From Perilla frutescens (taxonomy: Eukaryota; Streptophyta; Magnoliopsida; Lamiales; Lamiaceae): a DNA stretch of 64,000 nucleotides. The notes under the pieces were generated by a model. The model worked only from the letters and a program-made list of their open reading frames with translations. It was not told where the DNA came from and ran no database searches. Below are positions 38,311 through 51,329 of the stretch, in pieces. The DNA is taken from contig BRKX01000017.1 of assembly GCA_026008535.1 (NCBI GenBank), forward strand, positions 9,626,501-9,690,500. Direction: 5' to 3'. Position 1 is the stretch's first letter. Each line of letters opens with the position of its first letter. A program made the translations under genes and the position numbers.

Positions 38311-41111
38311 TGTAGCGCCCCGGTCCCGGAAGACTGTGGAAATGAACACCACGGGTGTTGGGATTAAGAAGCGGGAAAGAAAGGGGTAACCTTAACAGAA
38401 AAATTCAGAAACCAAACACGCATTATAATTATAAAATCCTAGTTCAATAATAATACGAAGATCATAGTTATAGAATAATTTAACAATAATAATAACGAAA
38501 GTGCGGAAGCAAGACTTTGAACAAAATAGAAGTCAACGGGAAAAACACATAATTAACAAAAGCCCATTCCTCAGCATCGCCACTTCCACGCGCCAGTCTA
38601 CAAACCTGAAAATGGTTTGAAAGATTTGGGCTGAGTACTAATGCACTCAGTGGGCAAGTTTTCAGAATGATGTTTATGTAATTCATTTTATAAAAGTGAT
38701 ATATCTGTATTTATGCATGTAGTGAAACTTAGGAGGTTTTAGAATAGAAAGTAACCTAAGTTCACCAAAATATTTTAACATGAAGCGCTAAGTGTGTAAC
38801 CAGTCACTGCCCGCGACTACATCATCAACGCGTAAGTCTTAAGAGTATCACCAATGAGTATAACCGTTCATTTTAGTCTTCACGACAAGGAATAGGGCAT
38901 GACAAATAAAGCATGCATACTGTAGCTACTCACATTGACACAGCGCTGATATATGAGACTCCGACAACATACAGTAGCACGTAAATATTTTTAATACAGA
39001 TAATCACATATGCAATTTAAGCAAAGTAGAGCTTAATAACTCAAAATGTAAAGTTTATAAAGATAGAATAGCCCACCTGGTTAGCTAATATTAGCTGGAG
39101 CTTTTACGATTCTTTTAAGAGTCCCCTAAGTCCGATGTTCCGGGTTTTGTCCTACTCATAAATACTAAGACTTAGAAGCGTAATAAGTCAAATCCTAAAT
39201 CATGAGCTAACTAGTTAAAATTCTAAAGTACAAGGTGTTATGCCCAGGATTTGGTTGATGAAATTGATGATATAGGAATTTAAGAAATCATAGAATAATC
39301 TAAAGTTATAATGTAATTACATAATCAAATTTCGAATTTTAATATATATATATATATATAGAAAAAAAATTAAAAAAAATTAAAGATGATAAATAAAAAT
39401 GAAGTTAAGGAGACTTGAACCCTTAACCTCTAATGAGTTAACATAAGTCTTAACCACTTAGGCTAAAGACTAATTTGAAAAATTAATGCAGATTAATTAT
39501 TAATTAAGACAGATTATTTAATGCAGAAAATGTAGAGATAAAGGGTGTAAAAATGAAAGCAAGATGATTTGAACCTAGGACCTAAAATTATTTAAAGTAT
39601 ATATTAACCACTTGGCTAAACACCATTTTCGAAAATAATACAGTTTTAGAATTAATTAATCTAAATTGCAGAATATTTGAAATTAAAAGAAAAGAAGAGA
39701 AATTAAAATAAAATAAAAGAACACATACACACGCACACAACACACAATTCACGCACACACCCACTCTCAAATTTTAAAAAAAATTCAATTCTTCTTCATT
39801 GTACACTCATGCATATTTATTCCAAAGTATTTTAATTTAAACAAAATAAAAAGGAATATACTCCTTTTAATGCTTTGGAGACAACACACATTTTTTTTTA
39901 AAAAAAAAAACACATTATCTTTCCTCACCCTCAATTCACATACGTATGTACAGTGACTGTACACACTTCTCATTTCCAAAATAATGATATATCTCCCTCT
40001 TTCTATTGCACTACATTAAAAGGACTACAATCCTCATTTGTCTTTTCTCAATCCAAAAACCATCTGCAAATTCAAACCTATTTAAATCACCATAAATATA
40101 AAGTCAACCATTTTCTCTCTCTTTCTTGGAACCCATCTGCACCATTTAAAGTATACTTCTTTCTCTCTCTCCAATAATAAAAATCGTCCATCTCACAGAA
40201 CACACACTAGCACATTTTATTTGTGTTTCTTTTAATATTTTCCTATACATGCAACATCTCTTAAATATGTAAACTTAAATACAGATGTGTTATGGTTTAA
40301 AAAAATAAGAAAACTTCCAAAAAGGCATGAAAATAAATAAAAATGTTGTATTTTGAGGATTAAAAAAAAAGAATATTGGGGTTAATAGAATTTAAACTCA
40401 AAATTAAATATGTAAAACACCTTGAATCATAAAGTAATTAAAGGGGAAATATAGAGGAAGAAGAGTAAAAGAGATTGATGCAAGTGCATGTTAGATCCGG
40501 CCATCGGAAAACTTGCCGGCGACACACTAAGGAGCAGCCTTGTTCAATATTTTCCAGAAATTCTAGCCTTCATCTCCTCAACAAAATGATTTAATTGATC
40601 TAGAAATGAAGAGAGGGTTTGAAATCTAAAATAAATAAACAAAAATGGCCGGAATCTGCACTTTATGGCGGCGGCGAACGGTGGACCGGCGGTGGCGCTC
40701 CGCCTCCGGCCACCTTGCCAGAAAATCGCAGAAGAGGAAAGAAGAGGGTGAGAGCGGCTGACCTTAGAATGAGAATGAGGGAAAATGATTAAATCCCTAA
40801 CTAAAATGTGTTTATATTTACTCATTTGGGCTTAAAGCCCACCAAAAGAGATTAAACTTAAATGGGCTAAGGCATTTGGGTTAAATTAAATAACTGTTGG
40901 GCTTCCTTTAAATAAAATCTAGACAACCCATAGATAAATTATTGGCTAAAATAATTATTCCCATACCCATTCAAGCTATAATAATATAATTACCAACTAA
41001 ATTAAATTAATTTCTAAAGATCCTCTAAACTTAAATTGACATAAGATACTAAGATAAAAATTAAGTTGAGAATCTAATTAAAATTTAATAATAAAGGTTT
41101 AGGGTATTACA
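38311..41111 (-). repeat. 5' LTR of the Tekay-like element
   Basis: About 2.8 kb, reading TGTAATACCC...GGCGCTACA on the minus strand. It contains the full LTR length missing from the left copy, the tRNA-like modules (about 39,395-39,640), an (AT)n run near 39,343-39,360 and a short frame near 40,544-40,825 repeated in the other LTR. Confidence 0.88.
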
Positions 41112-43769
41112 TCCCCTTTAGATGGGTTCCATCCACAACAATCATGGGTCTAAGAAACATAGCATACGATGCAATACACGCTCCGAGAGCAACAAACAAA
41201 TATTGGAATTCTCCGTTAGGACCAAGCTCTAAATCAGTCACTGTTCCAGGATTGCTCTCTCGTAGCAAGTACAAATAGCTAGGAAGCATATTAAATGAAT
41301 CTTTGTACCCACCATAAATCATCTCGATCGCAGCATTTCGTGCTCGCAGTGCAACACTATAACTTATTCTAACACCAAACTCTTGCTGCATTTCCGCCCT
41401 TATTTCTTTTGGTTTCATGATCGTTTCGAGAGTACGCAGTTTTTTTTTGCAAAATAAGCAGCAATCACCTTTGCATGGACATTTCTCGGTGCGACACGAC
41501 CTAGGTCGAAATGACATGCATGTTGGGCTACGAACTTATGGACAATCCAAAAATCACCTCTGCGGGCTGCACGCACCTCAAAAGAACAACAATCGTCATG
41601 CATACATACGATGACCAAACGATCTGCATCAGAACGAGACACCTTGTATTCAGTACGATGCTCAATACTCCACAATCCAATAGCAATCGACAAAACATCT
41701 TATCCTCTCCAGATTAGTAACCACAAGAGAATCAGATACATCAAGAGGAATCATTGGTATTAACCAATTATTCATATCTTCAGTCGGGATTGCATCTTCT
41801 TCAGATATTAGCATAGGATAGTTAGACCGTAACATGGATAATAATTTGTTCACACCACTCTCTCTATGTATCCATGAAACAAACTCTGCAAATGTAGAAT
41901 GTTCAAAGGTATCGTGACCCAAAACGCTATCTTCTTCTTCTTCTTCTTCTTCGTCCTCGTACTCATCATCCTCATCAGCATCATTCTCTGCATAATCTTT
42001 AATGTGATCCGGGACTTATGGGACATGACACTGAAGAAATATGCGGAAGCTTAGGAATGGAATAACGTCCGATGAGTAAGGGATCAATACAAATAAAGAG
42101 AAAACACAAAAAGACTCGACTAGAAACGAACAAGACTCGAATGATTAAAGAACTTACTAGATAATGTGGACTCGACTATGACTCGATGGAACGACTTGAG
42201 GTGGCTGGAATCACGGTGGTATAGCTGGAATTGGCAGTGGTGGTCGTCGGAATTGATTGGAAGAGCGGCGGCGATGTATGTTGTGGAATCGGCTAAATTC
42301 GGCGAACCCGTGTTGAAAACCCGAACGCGCACGTCTAGCTTCTCCAGATAGCAATTCTCCCAAGTACTTAATTATACCATGAAGAACCTAAATAAGACTA
42401 TTGATTTGCTAGAACAATAGAATTGTAGATAAAAGTTTGATCAACCGAAGGATCGTGAGACAGATTGAGAATAACTCTTTATTTCTTGCAATTGTCTAAA
42501 TAATAATGTCACAAGGTACTCCTATTTATAGGAGTGATATGGAACAAAATTCTAAGCTAGATAAGCCTAAAAATACTAGTCCTAATCAAACTAAGGATTG
42601 TATCCTTAATCAAAATCTGTTTTTAAGGATAGAATCAAAAGATACCAAAAATAAAACTAGAAAAATCTATCTAGATAAAGATAAATCCCAAATTGACTTT
42701 GGGCCTTCTAAATTCACCAAATATGGACTTGGGCTCTTCAATAACGTGTTGGACTATTGTTGGATGAATCCACACGTTATTTTCAACGTCAACCCAGTCA
42801 GTATGCCCATACCGACTGTCTTCATGCAATCTGGTCAGTATGCCCATACCGACTGTCTCTTCGAACTTCCATCTTCAACTTCTTCAAGTATGATATCTCA
42901 TGGTGTGATCTTGATCATTATGTATTGTTCTTCAAATCTTGATTTCCAATCTTTGATGGCCCTCATTCTAACAATCTTCGGACCTTTGAATGATAGCTCT
43001 GCTCTGGATTTAATTCTTCAAGGCTTTTCAGGATCATATCAATCTTCGTCTTCATCTTCATCTTCATATCCCTCACCATCTCTATCCCGATCTCCATTCT
43101 CGCCTTTAGCATCTCCATCTCCAGCTCCATCTCTATCTCTATTTTCATCTTCAGCATCTCCATCAGTACCCTTTTCGTGCTCAGCATCTCTATCTCTAAT
43201 TTCGTCTTCAGCATCGGATTCATCAATATCTTGACCCTCATCCCTATAAAGATATGAGCTTGTTGGATCATTATTTATGCCATCAGTGGGTAGACTTCCA
43301 CTACCACAAGAATACGGATCTCTAAACCAGTCCGAAGACACGAACCGCTCAATATCTGCGAATGAAGTATTGAACATCGATTGTTGTGTCTCAGGGGGGC
43401 GGCAGAGAAAGTACCAGAGTAATCAAATGATGGTACATATGGTTCTTGCTGGCAAATTTTCACGGCAGCATTCTGTGTGGTGTGAACAACATATACTGTT
43501 GGCTCCTCTTCTCGATCACACAACCCATGAAGATCTTGATCAGTACTTAGGAGAGACTTCAACATTCTACCAGTGCGAGTACGTGATAAATAATATAAAA
43601 GATAGTTTACACCCAAAGAATTTGCGGACATAATGTAGTTGATTCTCTGGATTAACGATGCCAACGACATTGATTGAGCTAAAATGTGTGCAAGATGTTC
43701 ATCACCACCTACATATTCTGCATTAATCCATTGCCCACCATATCTTATAATTATACTTTGCCAAGCCAT
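41112..43769 (-). pseudogene. MULE-A mudrA-type transposase, N-terminal part
   Basis: Starts on the minus strand at ATG 43,769 (MAWQSIIIRYGGQWINAEYVGG), directly after a GTGCAG acceptor-like site. It continues through an acidic linker (EDEDEDED, EEEEEEED), a MuDR DNA-binding/Zn region (YKVSRSDADRLVIVC...CCSFEV, HACHFD) and a domain with MKPKEIRAEMQQEFG. It breaks off at VVDGTHLKG, which holds the first catalytic Asp, where the Tekay-like LTR begins. Damage: frameshift in a six-C run near 43,395, TGA codons at about 43,039 and 43,020, frameshift plus TAA near 41,695, and a poly-A frameshift near 41,445. A solo LTR sits at 42,003-43,008. The C-terminal part is at 29.8-30.6 kb. Confidence 0.85.
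42003..43008 (-). mobile_element. Solo LTR inside the MULE-A transposase
   Basis: About 1,006 bp flanked by TTTAA on both sides (41,998-42,002 and 43,009-43,013), a perfect 5-bp target duplication. Removing it restores the reading frame of the acidic linker (RIK then DYAEND). On the minus strand it ends GGATCACA and carries a TATAAATA box (42,530-42,523). Several stretches resemble the CRM-like LTRs (ATATGCGGAAGC, CATGGTGTG), so it is a related family. Its start reads TC instead of TG, probably one mutation. No internal region is left, as expected after LTR-LTR recombination. Confidence 0.85.
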
Positions 43770-44357
43770 CTGCACTTAAAAATAAAAATAAACTATTAAA
43801 AAAACTGATGAAAATATCTTAACTCAAATGTTGTAGATGCTGGAAATTAGGATTCCGATCGGGATCCCGATATCAATCACGATCGGATCACGATCATGTC
43901 CCAATAAGAAAGCCGGTCTTATCCCGATCATTTCACGATCTAACACGATGGAACCAAATAGAATCCCGATAAAGAGTCAAATCTTATAAAATCAAACAAC
44001 GCACATACCTCTATACCTCTTTATCATGGAAATGTTGTAGTCTGTCGTGCACAAAGGAATCCAACTCTTATAAAACAATATTACACTCTATAAAAGAATC
44101 CAACAGTGTTGTCGTTCTCTCTCTCATCTTTTAAATGCAATTGGGCGACACAGTTTGTTTATGAAGACCACTTTCACGTGAATTGAGATGTCTACCTACG
44201 TCCACCACCTACCTCTAATGTATTGCACATGTGAACTTAAAGTAAAACAGAAAAAAATGTCATTCAACAGTACTATTCATGAGTCACGTCGCGTGCAAAA
44301 GAAACCCTAATTAACAGTCTGGATCCTGATAGAATATATCCAACGAATCGCGATTTT
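43770..44357. other. MULE-A region upstream of the transposase
   Basis: Non-coding. It includes a CGATC-rich patch at about 43,855-43,990 (GATCGGGATCCCGATATC, CACGATCGGATCACGATC, ATCCCGAT). It is probably the transposase promoter or 5' leader. Interrupted at 44,357 by CRM-like copy 2. Confidence 0.5.
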
Positions 44358-45597
44358 TGATGTGACCCAGGGCTAGTGACGCGACGAGACACAAAAATAC
44401 GCGGAAGCTAAGGATTGAAACTACGTCGGTGAAGTAAGGGATCTATACTCAATTATCTAGACGACTAAGACTCAACTAAAATACCTAGAACTTTGACACA
44501 AATTAAATAACACAAACCAAGGGTTCAAGGGGCTGAATTGGACGGTTTTATAGGGCTGGAAATTGGATGAATTTTTTGTGTGAAGGTTGGTGAAGAAGGG
44601 CTTGGAGAAGATAGGATATGTTAGTGTTTGAACGGACTTACGGATATAACGAACGGATGTAGAAGTCGGACTTGAAGGGGGCTGCCGTGATATGGACGTT
44701 GATGGCTGATTTGGAGGTCTTCGATGATGATGATGATGGACGTGTGGTGTTGATGAAGTGATTCACAACCCGATAGCCTCCTTGAATCTCGAACGTCTTC
44801 AAGGTTGAAATCTCCAAGTTGTTCCTCGATAGCGAATACCGGTCAATCCCTCAAGTGAATTGAGCAATACCCTTGAATAAGACTTGTAGTTGCTAGCTCC
44901 AAGAATGAATATTTTCGTGTGAAAAGTATTCAAAAGACAAATAGATTTGAGATACAAATTGAATGCAAAAGCAATTTAATTCAAGAATGTCTAAAGTAAC
45001 AATATGACATGGTTCCCCTATTTATAGGACTATGGGGGAACGAAAATAATAAGATAAAAAGGCCTAATAATTGATCCAAAAGAGATCTCTAACTATACTA
45101 GGAAGATACCCAAACTAAAATTCTATTCAAGGTAGGAAATTGCCTTAAATACAATTCTAGTCAAACATATTCTCATTATGGACGAAAATTACTCAAATAA
45201 TTAAATAAAAATCTGATCTAAACTATAGTCTAAATTAATTAAATGAATACTATAGTCTAAATAAAATCAACCCCATAATTAATTACTATGGGACCGATTT
45301 CTTCACTAAAAACCGCACACACATGCACAACAATTTCATGCACATGCACACATGCTCTTGAACTCTTCATCTTCATCTCTTCAAGATTAATACTCCATGG
45401 TGTGTTCTTGATCTTCAATAGTTAATAAATTAACTATCTTGGAATTGCTTCTCTTGACGTCTTCATCTCCAATCTCGAGCTTTCTTCGAATCAACACTTG
45501 CATGTAAGCTTGCAACTTCTTAGCTCTTGATCTTGTGATTGGTCCTCTAAATTGCAACTCCGGTTCTTCATCATCTTTGTTGTCCATGGCTTCATCA
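44358..45597 (-). repeat. 3' LTR of CRM-like copy 2
   Basis: About 1,240 bp. On the minus strand it starts TGATGAAGCC, includes the end of pol (ATG-like frame at 45,587 to TAA at 45,387) and ends GGGTCACATCA. It carries a TATAAATA box as in the other LTR. Confidence 0.93.
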
Positions 45598-48500
45598 TTC
45601 CCCCCCTACTGAAAAGAATTCGTCCTCGAATTTGGATCTTCATCTTGATTGAATTCATCTGTATCAAAGGGAGATAAATCAGCAACATTAAACGTTGAAG
45701 AACATTTATACTCACCAGGTAGATCAATGCGGTATGCATTGTCATTGACACGGCTTAAGACGGTGAAAGGACCATCTCCTCTTGGTGACAACTTCAATTT
45801 CCTTAGATTAGGAAACCTTCCGGGGCTCAAATGAATCCAAACACGATCACTGGGCTGAAATACAACACGTTTGCGATGTGTGTTTCGGGCGGCGGCGGTT
45901 TGAGTACCCTTGTGCTCGATCCGGGCTCTAACTTTCTCATGCATCTCCTTGATAAGATCAGCTCGCTTCAATCCTTTAACACTTGTTAGATGCTCAACAG
46001 GTAAAGGAATCAAATCATTAGGCGTTAGTGGATTAAAACCATAAACAACCTCAAATGGAGACATGTTAGTAGAAGAATGAATAACACGATTGTAAGCAAA
46101 CTCAGCATAAGGTAAACATTCTTCCCATGACTTCACATTATTATTCTTAATCAACGACCTAAGCAATGTTCCGAAAATACGATTCACAACCTCAGTTTGA
46201 CCATCGGTTTGTGGATGACATGCAGTAGAGAACAATAACTTAGTACCTAGCTTTCCCTAAAGAACGCGCCAAAAATGTCCCAAAAATTTAGAATCCCTAT
46301 CACTAACAATAGTACGAGGAATTCCATGCAATCTAACAATATGCACAAAGAATAAATTGGCTATTTGAACAGCATCATCAGTTTTCCTACATGCAATGAA
46401 ATGCGTCATTTTGGAAAACCTATCAACTACAACAAACACAGAATCTTTACCCGATCTAGACCTAGGCAATCCCAAAATAAAATCCATAGATAAATCAATC
46501 CAAGGACTAGATGGAGCAGGTAAAGGCGTGTACAAACCAAATGGATGTGAAGTAGACTTAGACTTATGACAAGTAACACATCTACTACACATGCGTTCAA
46601 CATCACGTTTCATATGTGGCCAAAAGAAATGCTCATGCAACAAGGATAATGTCTTATGCACACCAAAATGTCCCATTAATCCTCCCGCATGCGATTCTAA
46701 AACAAGTAGCTCACGCATAGAACAAGTAGGAATGCACAACTTAGATTCTCTAAACAGAAACCCATCATGCACATAAAAACCATCAAAGGATCTAGTAGAA
46801 TTCGAACACTTAGCATAAATGGGGCTGAAATAATCGTCCATGGCATACAATAATTTAATGGACTCAAAACCAAGCATCTTAGCATGCATTAGGTTAAGTA
46901 ACGTGTACCTTCTAGAGAGGGCGTCGGCGACGACGTTGTCTTCTCCTTTCTTGTACTTGATGACGTATGGAAACAACTCGATGAATTCGACCCATCTCGC
47001 ATGACGCTTGTTCAAGTTGTTTTGACCTTTCAAGTGCTTCAAGCTCTCATGATCCGTGTGAATGACGAACTCCTTGGGCCACAAGTAGTGCTGCCATGTA
47101 TCCAATGCACGCTTCAAAGCATATAGCTCTTTATCGTACGTCGAATAACGTAAGGCGGCGCCATTGAGCTTCTCACTGAAGTACGCCACGAGACGTTTTT
47201 CCTGCATCAAAATAGCACCAATACCTATCCCGGAGGCATCACACTCGATCTCAAAGGTTTTAGAAAAATCCGGTAAACACAAAACAGGAGCAGAACACAA
47301 TAAAGACTTCAAAGTATTAAAAGCATGCTCTTGTTGTTTACCCCATTCAAACTTGCGATCCTTCTTACTTAGCTCAGTAAGAGGCGCGGCAATGCTAGAG
47401 AAATCATGCACAAAGCGACGATAAAATCCGACAAGGCCGTGAAAGGATCGAACTTCAGACGCGGTTTTGGGCGTTGGCCATTCCTCAATCGCCTTGATTT
47501 TGGAATGATCAACCTCAATACCTCTACAACTCACAACAAAGCCTAAGAATACTAATTCATTCAAGCAAAAAGAACACTTAGACATATTGCCATACAATCG
47601 AGCATCTCTCAAAAGCAAAAATACGCGCCTAAGGTGATCTAGGTGCGCCTGTGCGCTGTGACTGTATATCAGGATATCATCAAAGTAAACAACAACATAT
47701 TTCCTAATAACATCACGCAAAACATGGTTCATCAATCTCATAAATGTGCTCGGTGCATTTGTGAGACCAAAAGGCATAACCGGTTATATAAACCATGCTT
47801 AGTCTTAAAAGCTGTTTTCCATTCATCTCCTTCATGCATGCGAACTTGAAAATAACCAGACCTTAAATCAATTTTAGAAAAGATTTTTGATCCACTTAAT
47901 TCATCTAGCATATCATCAAGTCTAGGAATAGGAAAACGATACTTAACTGTTATCTTGTTGATGGCTCTGCAATCCATGCACATTCTCCATTCATTGTTCT
48001 TCTTTGGCACTAGAATCATTGGAACTGCACATGGGCTCATCGACTCTCTGATTTGCTTCTTCTCTAACAGCTCCTTAACTTGACAGTCTATCTCCTTAGT
48101 CTCTTCAGGCGACGTGCGGTAAGCTGGGCGATTTGGCAAGACGGCTCCGGGTACGAAATCAATCTGGTGCTCGATCCCACGAACTGGAGGTAATCCACTT
48201 GGAATCTCATCCGGAAATACGTCCTTGAACTCCTTCATGAGTGGCTGCACATCACTAGGTAAAGAAACATCATTAGTAGCACTGTTCTTACAAGTTAAAA
48301 GAACTAAAGGCAAACCTGCTTTAATAGCTTTCTCAACGCCTTTAAGTGTGCAAAACAGGGCTCGATTCTTCTCTTGTGACTTAGGGGCTGAACTCACGCC
48401 TTTTCCATGTGTAATGGAGCTGAAATGAGGTGTGGAAGGGGCTGCAATGGTTGTGGAAGAAGTAGGGGGCGGCGGTGAGGAGGATTCGGCCGTGAGGGGG

Positions 48501-50383
48501 CTGTCCGCGGCGGTGGCTCGGACGGCGGCTGCGGCGGTCTTCTCACGCTCCTCTTTGAACCTTGCTCGCATTATTTCTTGCTCCTCTTGAACGGCTTTGG
48601 GTGTCAACGGCTTTAGGATGGTGGTTCGGCCGTCTTTCTTCACTGTGTAGGTGTTCATGAGTCCGTCGAGTACAGCTTGTCTATCAAATTGCCATGGTCT
48701 CCCTAAAAGTATATGTGTTGCATCCATAGGAATAACATCGCATAATACAGTGTCAGAATAACGACCAATGGAAAAGGATACATGTACCTGACCGGTTACA
48801 CGAACTGTGCCTCTTTCGGTAAGCCATTGCAAGCGGTATGGATTTGGATGCTTCACAGTGGAAAGTCCAAGTTTGTCGACTGCGTACTGGCTTACTGCAT
48901 TGATAACACTCCCACTATCAACGATCATCGCGCAAGTCTTGCCTTGAACAGCAACTTTCATGTAGAAGATGTTTTCTCGCTGCGATTGTTGCTCTTCTTC
49001 TCAGTTTATATTCAGACTGCGGATAGAAACCAAACTGACATGAAGATTCTCAGGTTCTTCTTCAAACTCATCTTGGGTGTCTTCTTCAGGTGAAGGGTCG
49101 GCCTTGGCCGGTTCATCATCTTCACTGGCTGATTCGAGCTCATTCTGATCCGTGATGAAAAGAACGCATCGGTTTGGGCACTGATTCTGAAAATGGCCCC
49201 AACCTTGGCATTTATGGCATTGAACATCTCGGCCTCGACTAGGGGCTGAAGTTGGCGCCGGACTGGGCTGATTGGGCCGTTGGAATGGTGGCCTTGGTGT
49301 AGACTCGGGTCTATGGCTTGATTGCGGTGTAGAACGGTCAAAACGGCGTTTCGGAGGTCCGGATTGACCACGGGGTCGTGTAGAATCAACAGAAGGAGTA
49401 GAAGGTGATGTGGAAGGTGTACCTTTACTCCAAGATTGGCGAGTAGGGGCTGAACCTTGACTGGATCGACGGCGGCCTTCTCGCAACTGCTTTTCCACAA
49501 TTGATTCGTACTGCACCATTCTCTCTATGCTTGTGAATTCTTTGAGCTCCACTTCACATGCAATATCGGGATTCATACCTTCAATGTACCGAATGATGGT
49601 ATCATTTAAGGTCTCTTCTTTCCCAACTCGATTCAAGGCTGTCTCGAGCTCCTTATGGTACTCTTCAATCGAACAGGTACCTTGCTTGATCCGGTTGAGC
49701 TTCTTCTCAAGCTCTCTTTCATAGTGGACTGGAATGAAACGTCCACGCATGAATCCTTTCATCTCTTCCCAATTGTCGATGGGTGGATTGCGATTTCTGC
49801 GCCTTCTTTCTTGCTGCATCTCCCACCAAGTGGCTGCGTAGCCTCTGAACTCCAAACAAGCTAATTGCACCTTTTTAGCTTCTGAGAAGTCATAGCACGC
49901 GAAAATCTTCTCTACCTTACGTTCCCAATCTAGGTAGACATCGGGATCGTGAAGGCCTTCAAACTCCGGAATGCTCGTTTTAATGTTGTTGAGCATTCGA
50001 TCTTCATTATAGTCATCACGACTATTTCCACGTCTCTGGCGACGTCCTTAGTCGAACTCTTCAGTATTCTCATCAAAGTACTCATCTTCAGGCTCGTTTT
50101 GACGCTCATTGCGTCTAGCGGGTCCTCGAACTGCCTGAGTAATGGTCGGTGTGATCTTAGTGCGTTCAATAGCATGCACTAAGCTATCAAGTTTGTCAGA
50201 CAGGGCCTGGTGCTGTCTCTGGAAGTGTTTTGAGAGTGCCTCAAAATGATACTTAGGATCCCACGATGCGGGTGGATCCGAAGTGGACTCCATGGGGGCT
50301 TTGGACGGATCTCGGGGTGGGTCCAAAGGTGGAGTATCGGCTGGGGGAGTCTGGGATAACTCGGATCGTGTACCTTTCTTCAT
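45387..50383 (-). pseudogene. Gag-pol polyprotein of CRM-like copy 2
   Basis: One frame on the minus strand from ATG 50,383 (MKKGTRSELSQ) to TAA 45,387. It has the same order as copy 1: gag, zinc knuckle CHKCQGWGHFQNQC, protease IVDSGS, RT YFDD (47,687-47,676), RNase H, integrase, and a tail RGPITRSRAKKLQAY inside the LTR. Stops lie at 50,048 (CGA to TAA), 49,001 (CGA to TGA), 46,257 (TGG to TAG) and 45,606 (CAG to TAG), as judged against copy 1. A 4-bp deletion near 47,785 shifts the frame within the RT domain, before MPFGLTNAPS. None of the five stops of copy 1 is shared, so the two copies died independently. Confidence 0.93.
45598..45608 (-). other. Polypurine tract, copy 2
   Basis: TAGGGGGGGAA on the minus strand directly before the 3' LTR. 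The in-frame stop TAG at 45,606 lies within this tract. Confidence 0.8.
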
Positions 50384-51310
50384 GATACCTACAAGATGAA
50401 CAAACGTAAAGGAAAACAAGGTAGAACCTCACAACCTCACGTTCACTCGTTTGTTTTCACTCTTGATTTTACCACTCGTGTGTGTGTCGTGTATAATGGA
50501 ATGGAGGAGTAGAACTCTTGTCGAATGTCGAGGGTACGGATGAATTGCACGAAGGTGTAGACGAGTATCACTATCTAGGATCAATGGATGAGATGGTATG
50601 ATGATGTGTAGGAGGCGTGTGGCTTATGTGGCAAAGGGTGGGGACGTGTGGGGTCTAGGTGGCGTGTGGTAGGTGGGGGTCGAGTAGGGTAGGTGTATTA
50701 GGGTTAGATGGATCCCCAAGTGTAGAAGGAAAGATGAAGGAAGGAAAAGGAAAGAAAGAATAGGTTATTTGGAAAGTGTTACACAATTGTGACACAATTC
50801 TAAATATCCTAATTGGACTAGACTCTAAAAGGAATGAACCAAAATTAAAATACAACTCAAAAGGAAACTACCAAAAAGAATTAAAACTTGGAAGGAAAGT
50901 TCCAAAAATAAAACAAGACTCTAAAGGAAGTTACCAACTAAGGAATTATCCTAGAAGGAAACTACCAAAATTAAAATAGAACTTAGAAGGAAAGTTCCAA
51001 AAATAAAATAGACTCACAAAGGTAACTACCAAATAAGATGAAATACTAAAAGGAAATTACCAAAATAAATCAAGACTCAAATGGAAACACAATGAATATA
51101 CCTCTTTTTTTTTTTTTGAATTTTCGGTTTTTTTTTTTATCCGATTTTTATTTTTTTTTTATCGCTCTTTTTCTCTTTTTTTTTTATACGATCTGATTTT
51201 TTTTTTAAACAATGAACAATAAGGAAATTAAATTACAACTCGATAAAACGCAAACAAAATAAACGGGACAAATAAACGAGTATGGAACCACGAACGATAT
51301 AAACCGACGT
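50384..51310 (-). other. Untranslated leader of copy 2
   Basis: About 930 bp matching the leader of copy 1 in places, with long homopolymer T runs (51,104-51,215) and a purine-rich tandem-like stretch (50,820-51,080). No gene seen. Confidence 0.6.
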
Positions 51311-51324
51311 GGCTCTTGATACCA
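51311..51324 (-). other. Primer-binding site, Met-tRNA-like, copy 2
   Basis: TGGTATCAAGAGCC on the minus strand, 5 bp from the LTR. It has the same extra A as copy 1, so the odd site is a family trait. Confidence 0.75.
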
Positions 51325-51329
51325 ATTTA

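Larger units (their letters stand above)
30606..41111 (-). mobile_element. Ty3/gypsy LTR retrotransposon, Tekay/Del-like chromovirus
   Basis: An element of about 10.5 kb inserted in the MULE-A transposase, in the same orientation as that gene. On the minus strand: 5' LTR 41,111-38,311, Met-tRNA primer site 38,307-38,296, extra ORF 37,807-37,235, gag-pol 36,785-32,293, polypurine tract 32,263-32,250 and a truncated 3' LTR 32,249 to about 30,606. The C-terminal chromodomain (VLRNKQIPLVLVHWN...EATWELE) and pol sequence fit the Tekay/Del clade. The LTR starts TGTAATACCC, directly after the transposase word THLKG. The target duplication cannot be checked because the left end is missing. Confidence 0.9.

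Noticed and set aside
42506..43234. 242-codon ORF on the plus strand, Ser-rich
   Set aside because: Spans the end of the solo LTR and the antisense of the acidic linker of the transposase, where GAA/GAT repeats read as Ser and Phe.
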